In this document: positions 33,394-42,763 of the stretch, piece after piece
How positions within the stretch are numbered: position 1 is the first letter of the stretch
Layout: every line of letters starts with the position of its first letter
Assembly: GCF_001552215.1 (NCBI RefSeq)
Contig: NZ_BCQT01000033.1
Coordinates: 1 to 54,676 of the forward strand
Origin: Actinomadura macra NBRC 14102
GTDB taxonomy: Bacteria > Actinomycetota > Actinomycetes > Streptosporangiales > Streptosporangiaceae
DNA length: 54,676 bases
Direction: 5' to 3'
Notes under the pieces: model-generated
What the model saw: the letters and a program-made list of their open reading frames with translations, nothing else
Databases searched by the model: none
Told to the model about the DNA's origin: nothing
Translations under genes and position numbers: made by a program

Positions 33394-36300
33394 TCAGAGC
33401 TGCGCCAGGGCCTTGCGAATTCGCTTGTCCGACACGGGGTAGCGTGTCCCGAGCTGCTGGGCGAACAGGCTGACCCGTAGTTCCTCCAGCATCCAGCGGA
33501 CCTGCCGCGCGGGCTCGTCGTCGCGGCGGGACGGGTGGATGCGCTGCAACGCCCGCTCGTACTCGGCGGTCAGCTCCTCGACCTGGTGGGCGAGCATCCG
33601 GTCACGGCCCGGGTTCTCGGGCAGCTTGTCCAGCCTCACCTGGAGGGCGCGCAGGTAGCGGGGCAGGTCCGGCAGGCGCTGCCAGCCGGTGGTGGTGACG
33701 AACCCGGGTTTGACCAGCGTCGCGAGGTGGCCACGGATGCCGGTCAGCGCCGGGACGAGAGTCAGGCTCGTGGTCCCGCGCAGCCGCCGATCGATCTCGT
33801 GGGCCTCGGCGAGGATCCGCTCCACCTGCGCGACGATCGCGGCGGTGGCGTCGTGCAGGTCGGCGCGGACGCGATCGTACAGGGCATGGAATCCGCTCTC
33901 GTCCCAGGCGGGCCCACCGGCCTCGGCGATGAGCCGGTCGGCCGCGGCGGTGAGGCAGTCGTCGAACAGGGCGGGGACCGAGCCGTGCGGGTTGTGGCTG
34001 AGCGCCAGCTTGCCCTGGTTGGTGAGCCGGCCCTGAATGAGTTTCACCGGGGACGGGGCGTTCAGGAGGATGAGCCTGCGTGTCCCGAGCCACATGGCAC
34101 GGCGCTGCTCGGCCTCCGTCTCGTACATCCGGACGGCGACGCTGTCGCCCTCGTCGGTGAGCGCCGGGAACGCCTTGACGTCGTAGCCCGCCTGGTTGCG
34201 CTCGTAGGTACGGGGGAGCTCTCCGATCGTCCATTCGCGGAGCCCGGAGCATTCGATGGTGGACGCCGCCTTGGACAGCGTCCCGCGCACCTTGCCCGCG
34301 AGCCGACGTTTCAGTTCGTCGAGACCGGTGCCCTCGCCGAGGGTGCGGCCACCGTCGTCGACGACACGGAACGTGATGCGCAGGTGCGCGGGCAGCCGGG
34401 ACGGGTCCCATGCCTCCCGCGCGATCTGCACGCTCGTCATCGCGGTCAGCTCACGCTCCAGGGCGTCCAGCAAGGGCTCGGTGCGCGGAGCGACACGGTC
34501 CAGGATCTTGCGCGCGTAGTCGGGGGCCGGGACGAAGTTGACGCGCAGTTGCTTGGGCAGCGAGCGGATCAGCTCGGTGACCAGCTCGGTGCGCAGGCCG
34601 GGTACCTGCCATTCGAACCCGTCCGGTCGCACCTGGTTGAGGATCTGCACCGGTATGTGGACGGTGACGCCGTCGGCGTCGGTGCCGGGCTCGAACTGGT
34701 AGGTCAGCCGCAGCCGCAGCGGTCCCTGCTGCCACCCGTCCGGATAGTCGGCCTCGCTGACACCCCCGGCGGTCTCGTTGATGAGCATCGACTTCTCGAA
34801 CCCGAGCAGATCGGGCTCGGACTGCCGGGCCTTCTTCCACCAGGCGTCGAAGTGCCGTCCGGAGACGATGTCCTCGGGGATCCGCTCGTCATAGAAGTCG
34901 AACAGCGTCTCGTCGTCCACGAGGATGTCGCGGCGCCGGGCACGGTGTTCCAGTTCCTCCACCTCGTCCAGGAGGGCGCGGTTCTCGTGGAAGAACCGGT
35001 GGTGGGTCTCCCAGTCGCCCTCGACGAGCGCATGCCGGATGAACAACTCGCGGGACAGTGCGGGGTCGATGCGACCGTAGTTCACGCGACGGTCGGCGAC
35101 GATCGGGACGCCGTAGAGGGTGACCTTCTCGTGCGCCATGACGGCGGCCTGCTTCTTCGACCAGTGCGGCTCGCTGTAGTTGCGCTTGACCAGGTGCTCG
35201 GCGAGCGGCTCGATCCACTCCGGCTCGATCCTGGCGTTGACGCGTCCCCACAGCCGGGACGTCTCGACCAACTCCCCCGACATCACCCAGCGTGGCGGCT
35301 TCTTGAACAGCGACGAGCCGGGGAAGACCGCGAACTTCGCGCCGCGCGCGCCGAGGTACTCCTGGCCGCGTCGCTGCTTGTCCTTCTTCTCGGCGTCCGC
35401 GAGACCGATATGGGAGAGCAGACCGGCGAGCAGCGAGACGTGGACCCGGTCGGGTGCGGCGTCGGCGGTGTTCAGCGTGACGCCGAGGGACTTGGCGACC
35501 TGCTTGAGCTGGCCGTGCAGGTCCTGCCATTCGCGGACGCGCAGGAAGTGCAGGAACTCGTTCTTGCACATACGGCGGAACGCGCTGCCCGTCAGCTCCC
35601 GCTGCTGCTCGCGCAGGTAGTTCCACAGGTTCAGGTATGCCAGGAAGTCGGAGGTGGGATCGGCGAAACGGCGGTGCCTCTCGTCGGCGGCCTGCTGGTG
35701 CTCGGCGGGCCGCTCGCGGGGGTCCTGGATGGACAACGCGGCGGCGATGACGAGCACCTCGCGGACGCAACCGTTCTTGTCGGCCTCCAGCACCATCCGG
35801 GCGAGCCGCGGGTCGACGGGGAGTTGGGCGAGGCGGCGGCCGAGCGGCGTGAGACGTTTGCGCGGGTCCTTCTCGGACGGGTCGATCGCGCTGAGCTCGT
35901 GCAGGAGGTCGACGCCGGCCTTGACGTTGCGGCGGTCCGGTGGCTCCACGAACGGGAACGCGGCGATGTCGCCGAGACCGAGCGCGGTCATCTGCAGGAT
36001 GACCGACGCCAGATTGGTGCGCAGGATCTCCGGGTCGGTGAACTCCGGGCGGGATTCGAAGTCCTCCTCGGAGTACAGCCGGATGCACACGCCCTCGGAC
36101 ACGCGCCCGCAGCGTCCCTTGCGCTGGTTCGCCGATGCCTGGGAGACGGGCTCGATCGGGAGCCGCTGCACCTTCAGACGGTGGCTGTAGCGAGAGATGC
36201 GCGCGGTGCCGGGGTCGACGACGTACTTGATACCGGGGACGGTCAGCGAGGTCTCGGCGACGTTCGTCGCGAGGACGACGCGCCGCCCGCGGTGCTGCTG

Positions 36301-37326
36301 GAAGACGCGGTGCTGCTCGGCCGCCGACAGCCGCGCGTACAGCGGGAGCACCTCGGTGGTGTTCCGCTGCCGCTGGAAATGCTTGGCCAGCGCGTCGGCG
36401 GTGTCGCGGATCTCGCGCTCGCCGCTGAGGAACACCAGAACGTCGCCGGGCGCTTCGCGGCCCAGCTCGTCCACCGCGTCCAGGATCGCCTGGATCGGGT
36501 CGCGGTCAGGGTCGGCGGACGGATCGTCCGGATCCAGGACGGGCCGATAGCGGACCTCGACCGGATACGTGCGGCCGGACACCTCCACGATCGGCGCGTC
36601 GTCGAAGTGCGCGGAGAAGCGCTCGGGATCGATCGTCGCCGAGGTGATGATCACCTTGAGGTCGGGTCGCCGCGGCAGGATCTCCTTGACGTACCCGAGC
36701 AGGAAGTCGATGTTGAGGCTGCGCTCGTGCGCCTCGTCGATGATCAGCGTGTCGTACTGGCGCAGCAGCCGGTCGGTCTGGATCTCGGCGAGCAGGATTC
36801 CGTCGGTCATCAGCTTGACGAGCGTGTCGTCGCTGGAGCGGTCGGTGAAACGCACCTTGTACCCGACGGCGTCGCCGAGGTCGGTGCGCAGTTCCTCGGC
36901 GATCCGGTCGGCGACGGTGCGGGCGGCCAACCGGCGCGGCTGGGTGTGCCCGATCGAGCCGAGCACGCCGCGACCGAGCTCCAGGCAGATCTTGGGGATC
37001 TGTGTCGTCTTGCCGGATCCGGTCTCGCCCGCGACGATCACGACCTGATGGTCGCGGACGGCGGCGAGGATGTCGTCCTTCTTCTGGGCGACCGGAAGCT
37101 CGGCCGGATAGGTGATCGCGGGCACGGCCGCGCGCCGCCGCGCGACACGGCGCTCGGCGACGTCGAGCTCGGCGGCGATCTCCTCGGTGACCTTGCTGCG
37201 GCGCCCAGCGTCGCGCATCTTCTGGGTGCCGTCGATCCGGCGCCGCAACCGGTGTTGGTCGCGCAGCATCAGCTGCGGCAGGCGCGCACGCAGGTCGGCG
37301 AGCGGCGATCTCACAGGCGTCCTCAT
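33394..37326 (-). CDS. hrpA: ATP-dependent RNA helicase HrpA (DEAH)
   Basis: 1310 residues, the usual HrpA size. Walker A is GETGSGKT at 100-107 and the DEAH box is at 197-200 (LIIDEAHERSLNIDFLLGYV). The order DEXDc, helicase C (TNVAETSLTVPGIKYVVDPG, QRKGRCGRVSEG), ratchet/HA2, OB-fold (FAVFPGSSLFKKPPRWVMSG) and the long DUF3418 C-terminus is complete. HrpA unwinds or remodels RNA and rescues stalled ribosomes in E. coli. ATG at 37326 is taken because the 17 residues upstream are not family-like. The plus-strand frame opposite is only an antisense shadow. Confidence 0.96.
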   Translation of the reverse strand: MRTPVRSPLADLRARLPQLMLRDQHRLRRRIDGTQKMRDAGRRSKVTEEIAAELDVAERRVARRRAAVPAITYPAELPVAQKKDDILAAVRDHQVVIVAGETGSGKTTQIPKICLELGRGVLGSIGHTQPRRLAARTVADRIAEELRTDLGDAVGYKVRFTDRSSDDTLVKLMTDGILLAEIQTDRLLRQYDTLIIDEAHERSLNIDFLLGYVKEILPRRPDLKVIITSATIDPERFSAHFDDAPIVEVSGRTYPVEVRYRPVLDPDDPSADPDRDPIQAILDAVDELGREAPGDVLVFLSGEREIRDTADALAKHFQRQRNTTEVLPLYARLSAAEQHRVFQQHRGRRVVLATNVAETSLTVPGIKYVVDPGTARISRYSHRLKVQRLPIEPVSQASANQRKGRCGRVSEGVCIRLYSEEDFESRPEFTDPEILRTNLASVILQMTALGLGDIAAFPFVEPPDRRNVKAGVDLLHELSAIDPSEKDPRKRLTPLGRRLAQLPVDPRLARMVLEADKNGCVREVLVIAAALSIQDPRERPAEHQQAADERHRRFADPTSDFLAYLNLWNYLREQQRELTGSAFRRMCKNEFLHFLRVREWQDLHGQLKQVAKSLGVTLNTADAAPDRVHVSLLAGLLSHIGLADAEKKDKQRRGQEYLGARGAKFAVFPGSSLFKKPPRWVMSGELVETSRLWGRVNARIEPEWIEPLAEHLVKRNYSEPHWSKKQAAVMAHEKVTLYGVPIVADRRVNYGRIDPALSRELFIRHALVEGDWETHHRFFHENRALLDEVEELEHRARRRDILVDDETLFDFYDERIPEDIVSGRHFDAWWKKARQSEPDLLGFEKSMLINETAGGVSEADYPDGWQQGPLRLRLTYQFEPGTDADGVTVHIPVQILNQVRPDGFEWQVPGLRTELVTELIRSLPKQLRVNFVPAPDYARKILDRVAPRTEPLLDALERELTAMTSVQIAREAWDPSRLPAHLRITFRVVDDGGRTLGEGTGLDELKRRLAGKVRGTLSKAASTIECSGLREWTIGELPRTYERNQAGYDVKAFPALTDEGDSVAVRMYETEAEQRRAMWLGTRRLILLNAPSPVKLIQGRLTNQGKLALSHNPHGSVPALFDDCLTAAADRLIAEAGGPAWDESGFHALYDRVRADLHDATAAIVAQVERILAEAHEIDRRLRGTTSLTLVPALTGIRGHLATLVKPGFVTTTGWQRLPDLPRYLRALQVRLDKLPENPGRDRMLAHQVEELTAEYERALQRIHPSRRDDEPARQVRWMLEELRVSLFAQQLGTRYPVSDKRIRKALAQL

Positions 37327-37546
37327 AATCCTCGACAAGGATAGGGTTCCAGGCCCCTCGGCCCCGCTCACCCTCAAACCTTCGCACCGTAGCCGGAACG
37401 CCTCACGCGGGGCGATTCATTTTCCGGTGGCCTGGGGTTCAACACCGCGCGACAGGACGGCATTCCATCGGCGCGCCGGCGCGATCACGGATCGGTGACG
37501 GCAAGAGACCGCCTGCGACGGCGTGAATCCTTCATGATGGGGTGAC

Positions 37547-38971
37547 ATGGGGAACCCGAGCGCCGCCGGCAGGTACCGGATCGACCGACTCCTCGGTTCG
37601 GGCGGATTCGCGACGGTCTGGCTAGGGCATGATCCCGAACTCGACGCGCCCGTCGCGGTCAAGATCCTCGGTGACTCCTGGACGCACCGCGCCGACGTCC
37701 GGGAGCGGTTCGTCCAGGAGGCGCGGCTGCTGCGGCGCGCCGACTCCCACCGGCTCGTGCAGGTCTTCGACATCGGCGAGTTGCCGGACGGGCGCCCCTA
37801 CTTCGTGATGACCTACGCCGACCGCGGCACGCTGGAGGACCGGCTCGCCGGGGGGCCGCTGCCGCTGAACGAGGCGTTGCGGACCGCGCGGGAGATCATC
37901 CTCGGTGTCCGGGAACTCCACGGGCTCGACGTCGTGCATCGCGATCTGAAACCGTCCAACGTGCTGCTCCGGGCGGCGCCCGGCGGCGACGGTGAGCGCA
38001 TCATGATCGCCGATCTCGGCATCGCGCGCACCGGCGACCGGCTGTCGAGCCTGACGCTGCCCGCGGGGTCGCCCGGGTACATGGCGCCGGAGCAGGCACA
38101 GATCGACGGCGCCCCCGACCGCCGCGCCGACGTGTACGGGCTCGGCGCGCTCACCTATCACCTGCTCACCGGGGAGCCGCCGCACAGCCCGGCGGAGGCG
38201 CCCAGCCGGTTGCGGCCCTCCGTCCCGCCCAGCGTGGACGCCGCCGTGCTGCGGGCGCTGGAACCCGACCGGGAGCGGCGGTGGGCGTCGGCGGAGGAGT
38301 TCGGCCACGCGCTGGCCCGCGCCACCAGCAAGATCGACACCGATCCGCTGCCCGCGCCCGCCGGGCGTCCGCCAGGACGGCTCCGACGGCGGACCGTCCT
38401 CGCCGGCGTCGGAGCGGCGACCGCGGCCCTCCTGGCGGGCGGCGCGTTCTGGGCCTTCGCGGGCCTCGGCGACGACGGGTCCGCCGCGGGCAAGGGCGAC
38501 CTGCAGGCGCGCTGGCTGCGAGCCGACTCCGACATCCCCCGCCAGTACCGGGAGCTGATCGTCCGGGCGGGGACCTGGTGCGACATGCGCGGACTGAGCC
38601 CCGCGTTGATCGCGGCGATGCTCAAGGCCGAGAGCGGCTTCGACCCACGCCTGGCGGATCCGGTGAAGGATGAGTACGGCATCGCGCGGTGGACGCCGAA
38701 ACTGCTGGTCTTCTGGCAGCCTGGCGGCTTGAACAACCCCGAGCCGAAGCCCGCCGACATCACCCCTGAGCTGTCGATCCCGGCAATGGGCCGGTACCTG
38801 TGCTACTGGGGCAAGGACCTCAAGGACGTGCCGGGCGACCCGTCCTTGAACCTCGCCGTTACATACCGCAGCTCATCCAAGACCGTGGTCAAGGCGGGTG
38901 GGGTACCTGAGCGGTTCCTGCCGTATGCCGAGAAGGTTCGACGCTACGTGACGGAGTACCAGCCCCGCTGA
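37547..38971 (+). CDS. Ser/Thr protein kinase fused to a lytic-transglycosylase-like (SLT) domain
   Basis: 474 residues. Kinase domain 10-260: glycine loop LLGSGGFATVWLG, Lys39 (PVAVKIL), HRDLKPSN with Asp133, a DLG (not DFG) metal motif with Asp156, and GSPGYMAPEQ. A single membrane segment is at about 283-305 (VLAGVGAATAALLAGGAFWA). Outside it, residues 320-470 form an SLT/lysozyme-like domain: GLSPALIAAMLKAESGFDPR with Glu362 as the likely catalytic acid, then DEYGIARWTP. Usual PknB proteins carry PASTA or other sensors here. The pairing suggests a sensor that binds or cuts peptidoglycan. No neighbour gene is coupled. Confidence 0.9.
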   Translation: MGNPSAAGRYRIDRLLGSGGFATVWLGHDPELDAPVAVKILGDSWTHRADVRERFVQEARLLRRADSHRLVQVFDIGELPDGRPYFVMTYADRGTLEDRLAGGPLPLNEALRTAREIILGVRELHGLDVVHRDLKPSNVLLRAAPGGDGERIMIADLGIARTGDRLSSLTLPAGSPGYMAPEQAQIDGAPDRRADVYGLGALTYHLLTGEPPHSPAEAPSRLRPSVPPSVDAAVLRALEPDRERRWASAEEFGHALARATSKIDTDPLPAPAGRPPGRLRRRTVLAGVGAATAALLAGGAFWAFAGLGDDGSAAGKGDLQARWLRADSDIPRQYRELIVRAGTWCDMRGLSPALIAAMLKAESGFDPRLADPVKDEYGIARWTPKLLVFWQPGGLNNPEPKPADITPELSIPAMGRYLCYWGKDLKDVPGDPSLNLAVTYRSSSKTVVKAGGVPERFLPYAEKVRRYVTEYQPR

Positions 38972-40457
38972 GCCGGGAACTGTCGCTCGCGGGCGTGTCG
39001 TGGGGCGCACGCGGGACGAGGCGTAGCGCGAGCCCGGGACACACGGCGACGGCGCGCCGCGCGTCCGCCTCCAGCCGCACCGGAACGGGGCCGGGCGGGA
39101 TGACCGGATAGTTGTGCTCGTCCATACGCACCGTTCCGCGCAGCACGTCGGCGCACAGCCCATGCCCGTCGCAGCGGCTCCAGTCGACCTCCAGGCGCAG
39201 CCGGGCCTCGGTCTCGGCGGGCAGGACACCGAGGACGGGCCGGCCGCACCCGCCGTCCGCCGCGTGCCGCGCGATGTCGGGCGCGAAGACCTCCAGCGCG
39301 GACAGGACGAACCGGGCCGTACCGTCAGGATGCGCACAGGCACCACGCCCGCTGGCCATTCTGGCGGCGCGGCGGACGGTGTCGCGGGCGGCGGCGGTGT
39401 CGTACCCGTCGACCAGGGCGGCGAACGCCCCGGCGATGTCGGGCAGGCCCAGCCGGCAGGGTCCGCATTGCCCGGCGGACTCGGCGGCCAGGTACCGGGC
39501 GACCCGCGCGCTCTCCCCGAGCGGGCACGTCCTGCGGCCGAGCGGCATGACGATGCCGGCGCCGAGCGCGCCGCCCGCGGCCTTCAGACCGGCACGCGAC
39601 ACCCGCGTGCGGGTGGCGACGTCGGCCGACAGCCACGCGCCGTGATAGCCGCCGACCAACACCCCGTCGCCCGCGCGCGCTCCGCACAGGTCCAGCAGGT
39701 GACCAAGTGGCGCACCGGTGGCGGTCTCCACCACGGCGGGGAACCGGGCCGCGCCGGTGACGGTCAGCAGCACCGTACCGGGCTCGTCCGGTGGACCTAC
39801 GTCGCGGTAGCGCTGCGGCCCGAGGCCGGCGAGCACGGCGAGCTGCGCGAACGTCTCGGCGTTGGACAGCAGCGTGGGCAGGCCGTCCACACCGCTGGTG
39901 GACGCCCGCCCCTTGCGGCCGGGCGGGACGGGCCGCTTGCCGTTGATGCCGCGGACGAGCGCGCCGCTCTCCCCCGTGACGAATCGCTCGGGCAACAGCA
40001 CGACGCGGGCGCGCGCCCCCAGCTCCCGCTCGGCCACGGCGCGCTCCATCGAGACGGCCGCGGCCGGGTCGGTGACGGCGATGACAATCTCCAGGGAGCC
40101 GAGTGCGGTCGCGGCGAGCGCGGCGCCGTCCAGGACGAGATGCGGGGCGCCGCGGAGCAGGACCTTGTCCTTGGCGCTGCCGGGCTCTCCCTCGGTGCCG
40201 TTGACGACCACGACGGTCCGCTTGCGGCGCCGGACGGCGCTGTCGGCGGTGGCCTTCACCTTGCGGGCGAAGGGGAAGGCGGCGCCGCCCCGGCCGTGCA
40301 GCCGCCCCTCCTCGCACAGCGCGACGAGCTGGTCGGCGGTGAGCGGGCTCGGGTGCGGGTGCAGGGCGCGGTGAGCGTCCCAGTCGAGCCGGACGGCACC
40401 GTCCAGGCCCTTGGTGAGCCGGGGCGGGCCGACCTGACGGACGGCGAGGGTGGTCAC
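38889..40457 (-). CDS. NuoF-like flavoprotein with C-terminal ferredoxin domain
   Basis: 522 residues from a GTG at 40457. FMN/NADH-binding landmarks of complex I 51-kDa proteins are present: LHGRGGAAFPFARK, VVVNGTEGEPGSAKDKVLL, TLLSNAETFAQLAVLAGLG. The N3-cluster loop reads ESAGQCGPCRLGLPDI, with Ala where NuoF has the first Cys; the far Cys is in GRGACAHPDG. The last 90 residues are a one-cluster ferredoxin (RCDGHGLCADVLRG … AVCPGLAL). The start overlaps the stop of the membrane protein gene (GTGA), so the two form one unit. The last 83 bases overlap the convergent kinase gene. Confidence 0.88.
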   Translation of the reverse strand: MTTLAVRQVGPPRLTKGLDGAVRLDWDAHRALHPHPSPLTADQLVALCEEGRLHGRGGAAFPFARKVKATADSAVRRRKRTVVVVNGTEGEPGSAKDKVLLRGAPHLVLDGAALAATALGSLEIVIAVTDPAAAVSMERAVAERELGARARVVLLPERFVTGESGALVRGINGKRPVPPGRKGRASTSGVDGLPTLLSNAETFAQLAVLAGLGPQRYRDVGPPDEPGTVLLTVTGAARFPAVVETATGAPLGHLLDLCGARAGDGVLVGGYHGAWLSADVATRTRVSRAGLKAAGGALGAGIVMPLGRRTCPLGESARVARYLAAESAGQCGPCRLGLPDIAGAFAALVDGYDTAAARDTVRRAARMASGRGACAHPDGTARFVLSALEVFAPDIARHAADGGCGRPVLGVLPAETEARLRLEVDWSRCDGHGLCADVLRGTVRMDEHNYPVIPPGPVPVRLEADARRAVAVCPGLALRLVPRAPHDTPASDSSRLSGAGTPSRSVEPSRHTAGTAQVPHPP

Positions 40458-41203
40458 GACGCCCTCCTCTCCCGTGGTCGCAGCACCGGCCGCGCGGCCA
40501 GGGCGAGGACCACTCCGGCCAGGCAGAGCAGGTAGCCCACGGTCACCCACGTCGCGGGGGTGCGGCCGGAGGTCAGCCCGTGGAGGACGCCCAGAGGCCA
40601 CGCCGCGTAGGCGGTGAGGTGCGTCGCTCGCCAGGCCCAGGGGTGCCGCGCGCCGGCGAAGCGCCCCCGGGCGATCCCACCGGCGACGGCGATGATCAGC
40701 AGGTAGGCCGCGAGGGTGCCGAGCCCGTAGTCCGTGAGGTGATGCCCGGAATGCGGGAGGAACGCCTGCGCTACCCCGATCCGGTGCCGGGCGACCTGGG
40801 AGGCCAAATGCAGCGCCAGCATCGTCACGGCCGCGAACGCGGTGGCCCGGTGGACCGCCTGCGCGCGGACACGGTGGCGGGGCGCCAGCATGGCGCGGTC
40901 GGTGGCCAGCAGCCCGATCATGACCGTCAACGACAGCGCCACCAGCGCGAACACGCCACAGTAGAAGTCGAGGAACGAGCCGACGGCGCGCAGCGCGGGC
41001 AGGACCCGGCCCCGTGAGAGCAGGAACCCGAGCGTAAGCCCGACGCCCGCGGCCCCCGCCGCCGCGGCGATCAGGCTCCGGCGGCCTCCGATGCGCCTGC
41101 GTCCGGGCCTCCGGGACGTGCCGCCGGTGCCCGTGGCCACGAGGAACGCGGCCGTCCCCTCGTGGGCGGGCGCCCTCCGTTCCTCCGGAGGTTCGAAGGC
41201 CAT
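40454..41203 (-). CDS. Membrane haem protein, ferric-reductase/cytochrome b-like
   Basis: 249 residues, about six membrane segments (RSLIAAAAGAAGVGLTLGFL, FALVALSLTVMIGLLAT, FAAVTMLALHLASQ, LGTLAAYLLIIAVAG, AAWPLGVLHGLTSG, VGYLLCLAGVVLALAA). His in AVHRATAFAAV, LHLASQVARH, THLTAYAAW and GVLHGLTSG are spaced for two b haems, as in ferric reductase-like transmembrane domains. It lacks the FAD/NADPH domain of true ferric reductases; the coupled NuoF-ferredoxin protein may deliver the electrons. The start ATG at 41203 has AGGTGG upstream. Confidence 0.85.
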   Translation of the reverse strand: MAFEPPEERRAPAHEGTAAFLVATGTGGTSRRPGRRRIGGRRSLIAAAAGAAGVGLTLGFLLSRGRVLPALRAVGSFLDFYCGVFALVALSLTVMIGLLATDRAMLAPRHRVRAQAVHRATAFAAVTMLALHLASQVARHRIGVAQAFLPHSGHHLTDYGLGTLAAYLLIIAVAGGIARGRFAGARHPWAWRATHLTAYAAWPLGVLHGLTSGRTPATWVTVGYLLCLAGVVLALAARPVLRPRERRAS

Positions 41204-41331
41204 CGCTGCACCACCTGCCTCTCCGTCTCCCGGTGCGACGCCTCTGTTCGTACGATGCGTGATCACCTGGGTTCGGTTCGGTGACATTTTCGTGGATGAG
41301 AAAATCACCGGGACGGTAGCCGGGAGGGGAC

Positions 41332-41910
41332 ATGCGACAGCTGCTCGCCCAACGCCAGCGCGGATTCCTGGCCCTCGCCGAGGGCCTGGCCAGGCCGTTC
41401 TCCGAGAGGGCGGCGAGGCACGATGAGGACAACACCCTTCCCCGCGAGAACTTCGACGACCTGCGCGAGGCGGGGCTGCTGAGGCTGTCGGTCCCGGCGG
41501 AGCTCGGCGGGATGGGCGCCACACTGCCGGAGATCCTGCCGGTGCTCGAACGGCTCACGGCGGCGGACGGCTCGACCGCGCTCGCGGCCACCATGCACAT
41601 CTCACCGCTCGGCCAGTGGGGCACGGTGTGGCGGCGCACGGGCGACCCGCGGCTGGAGCGTTTTCTGCGGGAGGCCGCCGAGGGGCGGCTGGTCTGGGCG
41701 TCGGTCACCAGCGAAATCGGGACGCCGAACCTGCTCACCGACGCCCGGACCCGCGCCGAGCGCGCGGAGGGCGGCGCACTTCGACGCGGCGCGGGCTTCA
41801 CCCGCGCCGCCCCGTTCGAGCGGATGTGGCGGGACGCGCAGGCCGGGCGGATCATGCCGTTCGACGAGCGGGCCGCCGCCGACCTGACCCGGCGTCGTGC
41901 GGCTAGCTAG
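41332..41910 (+). pseudogene. Acyl-CoA dehydrogenase with large internal deletion
   Basis: The first 140 residues are an acyl-CoA dehydrogenase N-terminal helical domain (FDDLREAGLLRLSVPAELGG, SALAATMHISPLGQWGTV-like text, WASVTSEIGTPNLLTDARTR). Then the sequence goes at once to RGAGFTRAAPFERMWRDAQA and GRIMPFDERAAADL, the very C-terminal helix of such enzymes. The beta domain, most of the flavin site and the four-helix C-domain (about 200 residues) are missing. The reading frame is still open, so this is a clean deletion rather than drift. A stable enzyme is not expected. Confidence 0.8.
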
Positions 41911-42739
41911 GTGAGGTCCAGGCGCCCGCCGCGGCGGCCTCCTTGACGTACTCGGCGAACGGGCGCGCCTCCCGCCCGAGCGCGCGCCGCACATCGTCGG
42001 TCACGCGGTCGCCCGTGCCGTTCGCCAGACCCACCAGAAGCCGGGTGAGGAGATCGATCAGCGGATCGGGGACCTCCTGGGCCTCCAGCAGCCCCTTGAA
42101 CTCGGGCGCCTCCAGCGGCGTGTAGCGGATCTCGCGCCCCGACGCCGCCGCGATCAGGCGGACGGCCTCCCGGAACGACAGCGGCTCCGGCCCGGTCAGC
42201 TCGTAGGTGCGCCCGGCATGCCCGTCCCCAGTGAGGGCGGCGACCGCGACGTCGGCGATGTCCGCCACGTCCACGAACGCCTCCCGGCCCTCCCCCGCCG
42301 GCAGCGCCAGTTCCCCTTCGATCAACGGCGGAAGGAGGAAGTCCTCGCTGAAATTCTGGTTGAACCACGCCGGGCGCAGGATCGTCCATTGCGCGCCGGC
42401 CTCCCGGACTGCGCGCTCGGCGGACTCCTGCTCGCGCAAGGGCTGCCCGTCCACTCCGCGCGCCGACAACAGGACGAGCCGCCGCACGCCCGCCGCCACG
42501 GCAGCACCGGTGAAGTCGGTCACGACGTCCTGGTCGACGGACTCGTTCATCGGGACGATGTACACGGCGCCCGCGCCCCGCAGGGCCGGGCCCCAGGTGT
42601 CGCGGTCGGCCCACTCGAACCGGGTCCCGGTCGTGCGTGAGCCCGCGCGGACGGACAGGCCGCGGTCCTTGAGACGGGCGGCCACCCTGCGTCCGGTCTT
42701 GCCACGGGCGCCGAGGACGAGAATCGTTTCTTCGGTCAT
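41903..42739 (-). CDS. NmrA-like NAD(P)H-binding protein
   Basis: 278 residues. The Rossmann start ILVLGARGKTGRRVAARLKD has GxxGxxG, and SVRAGSRTTGTRFEW follows it. LVLLSARGVDGQPLREQESA and GAQWTILRPAWFNQNFSEDF are hallmark NmrA/quinone-oxidoreductase-2-like blocks. The C-terminal helices (EVPDPLIDLLTRLLVGLANG) are as usual. The Tyr-Lys pair of catalytic SDRs is missing, so a redox sensor or quinone reductase role is likely. It is divergent from an AraC regulator that shares the promoter region. Confidence 0.92.
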   Translation of the reverse strand: MTEETILVLGARGKTGRRVAARLKDRGLSVRAGSRTTGTRFEWADRDTWGPALRGAGAVYIVPMNESVDQDVVTDFTGAAVAAGVRRLVLLSARGVDGQPLREQESAERAVREAGAQWTILRPAWFNQNFSEDFLLPPLIEGELALPAGEGREAFVDVADIADVAVAALTGDGHAGRTYELTGPEPLSFREAVRLIAAASGREIRYTPLEAPEFKGLLEAQEVPDPLIDLLTRLLVGLANGTGDRVTDDVRRALGREARPFAEYVKEAAAAGAWTSPS

Positions 42740-42763
42740 GTCGTCAGCACATCAGCCCGGATC

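Noticed and set aside
33535..37344. 1269-codon open frame on the plus strand
   Set aside because: It lies exactly antisense to hrpA and its protein is a composition shadow without any domain.
41286..41305. ATTTTC/GAAAAT inverted repeat upstream of the broken acyl-CoA dehydrogenase
   Set aside because: Six-base AT-rich arms with an 8-base loop and no partner site; too weak to call an operator.
40458..41855. Upstream extension of the NuoF-like frame to a 988-codon frame
   Set aside because: It runs out of frame through the membrane haem gene and antisense to the acyl-CoA dehydrogenase remnant.
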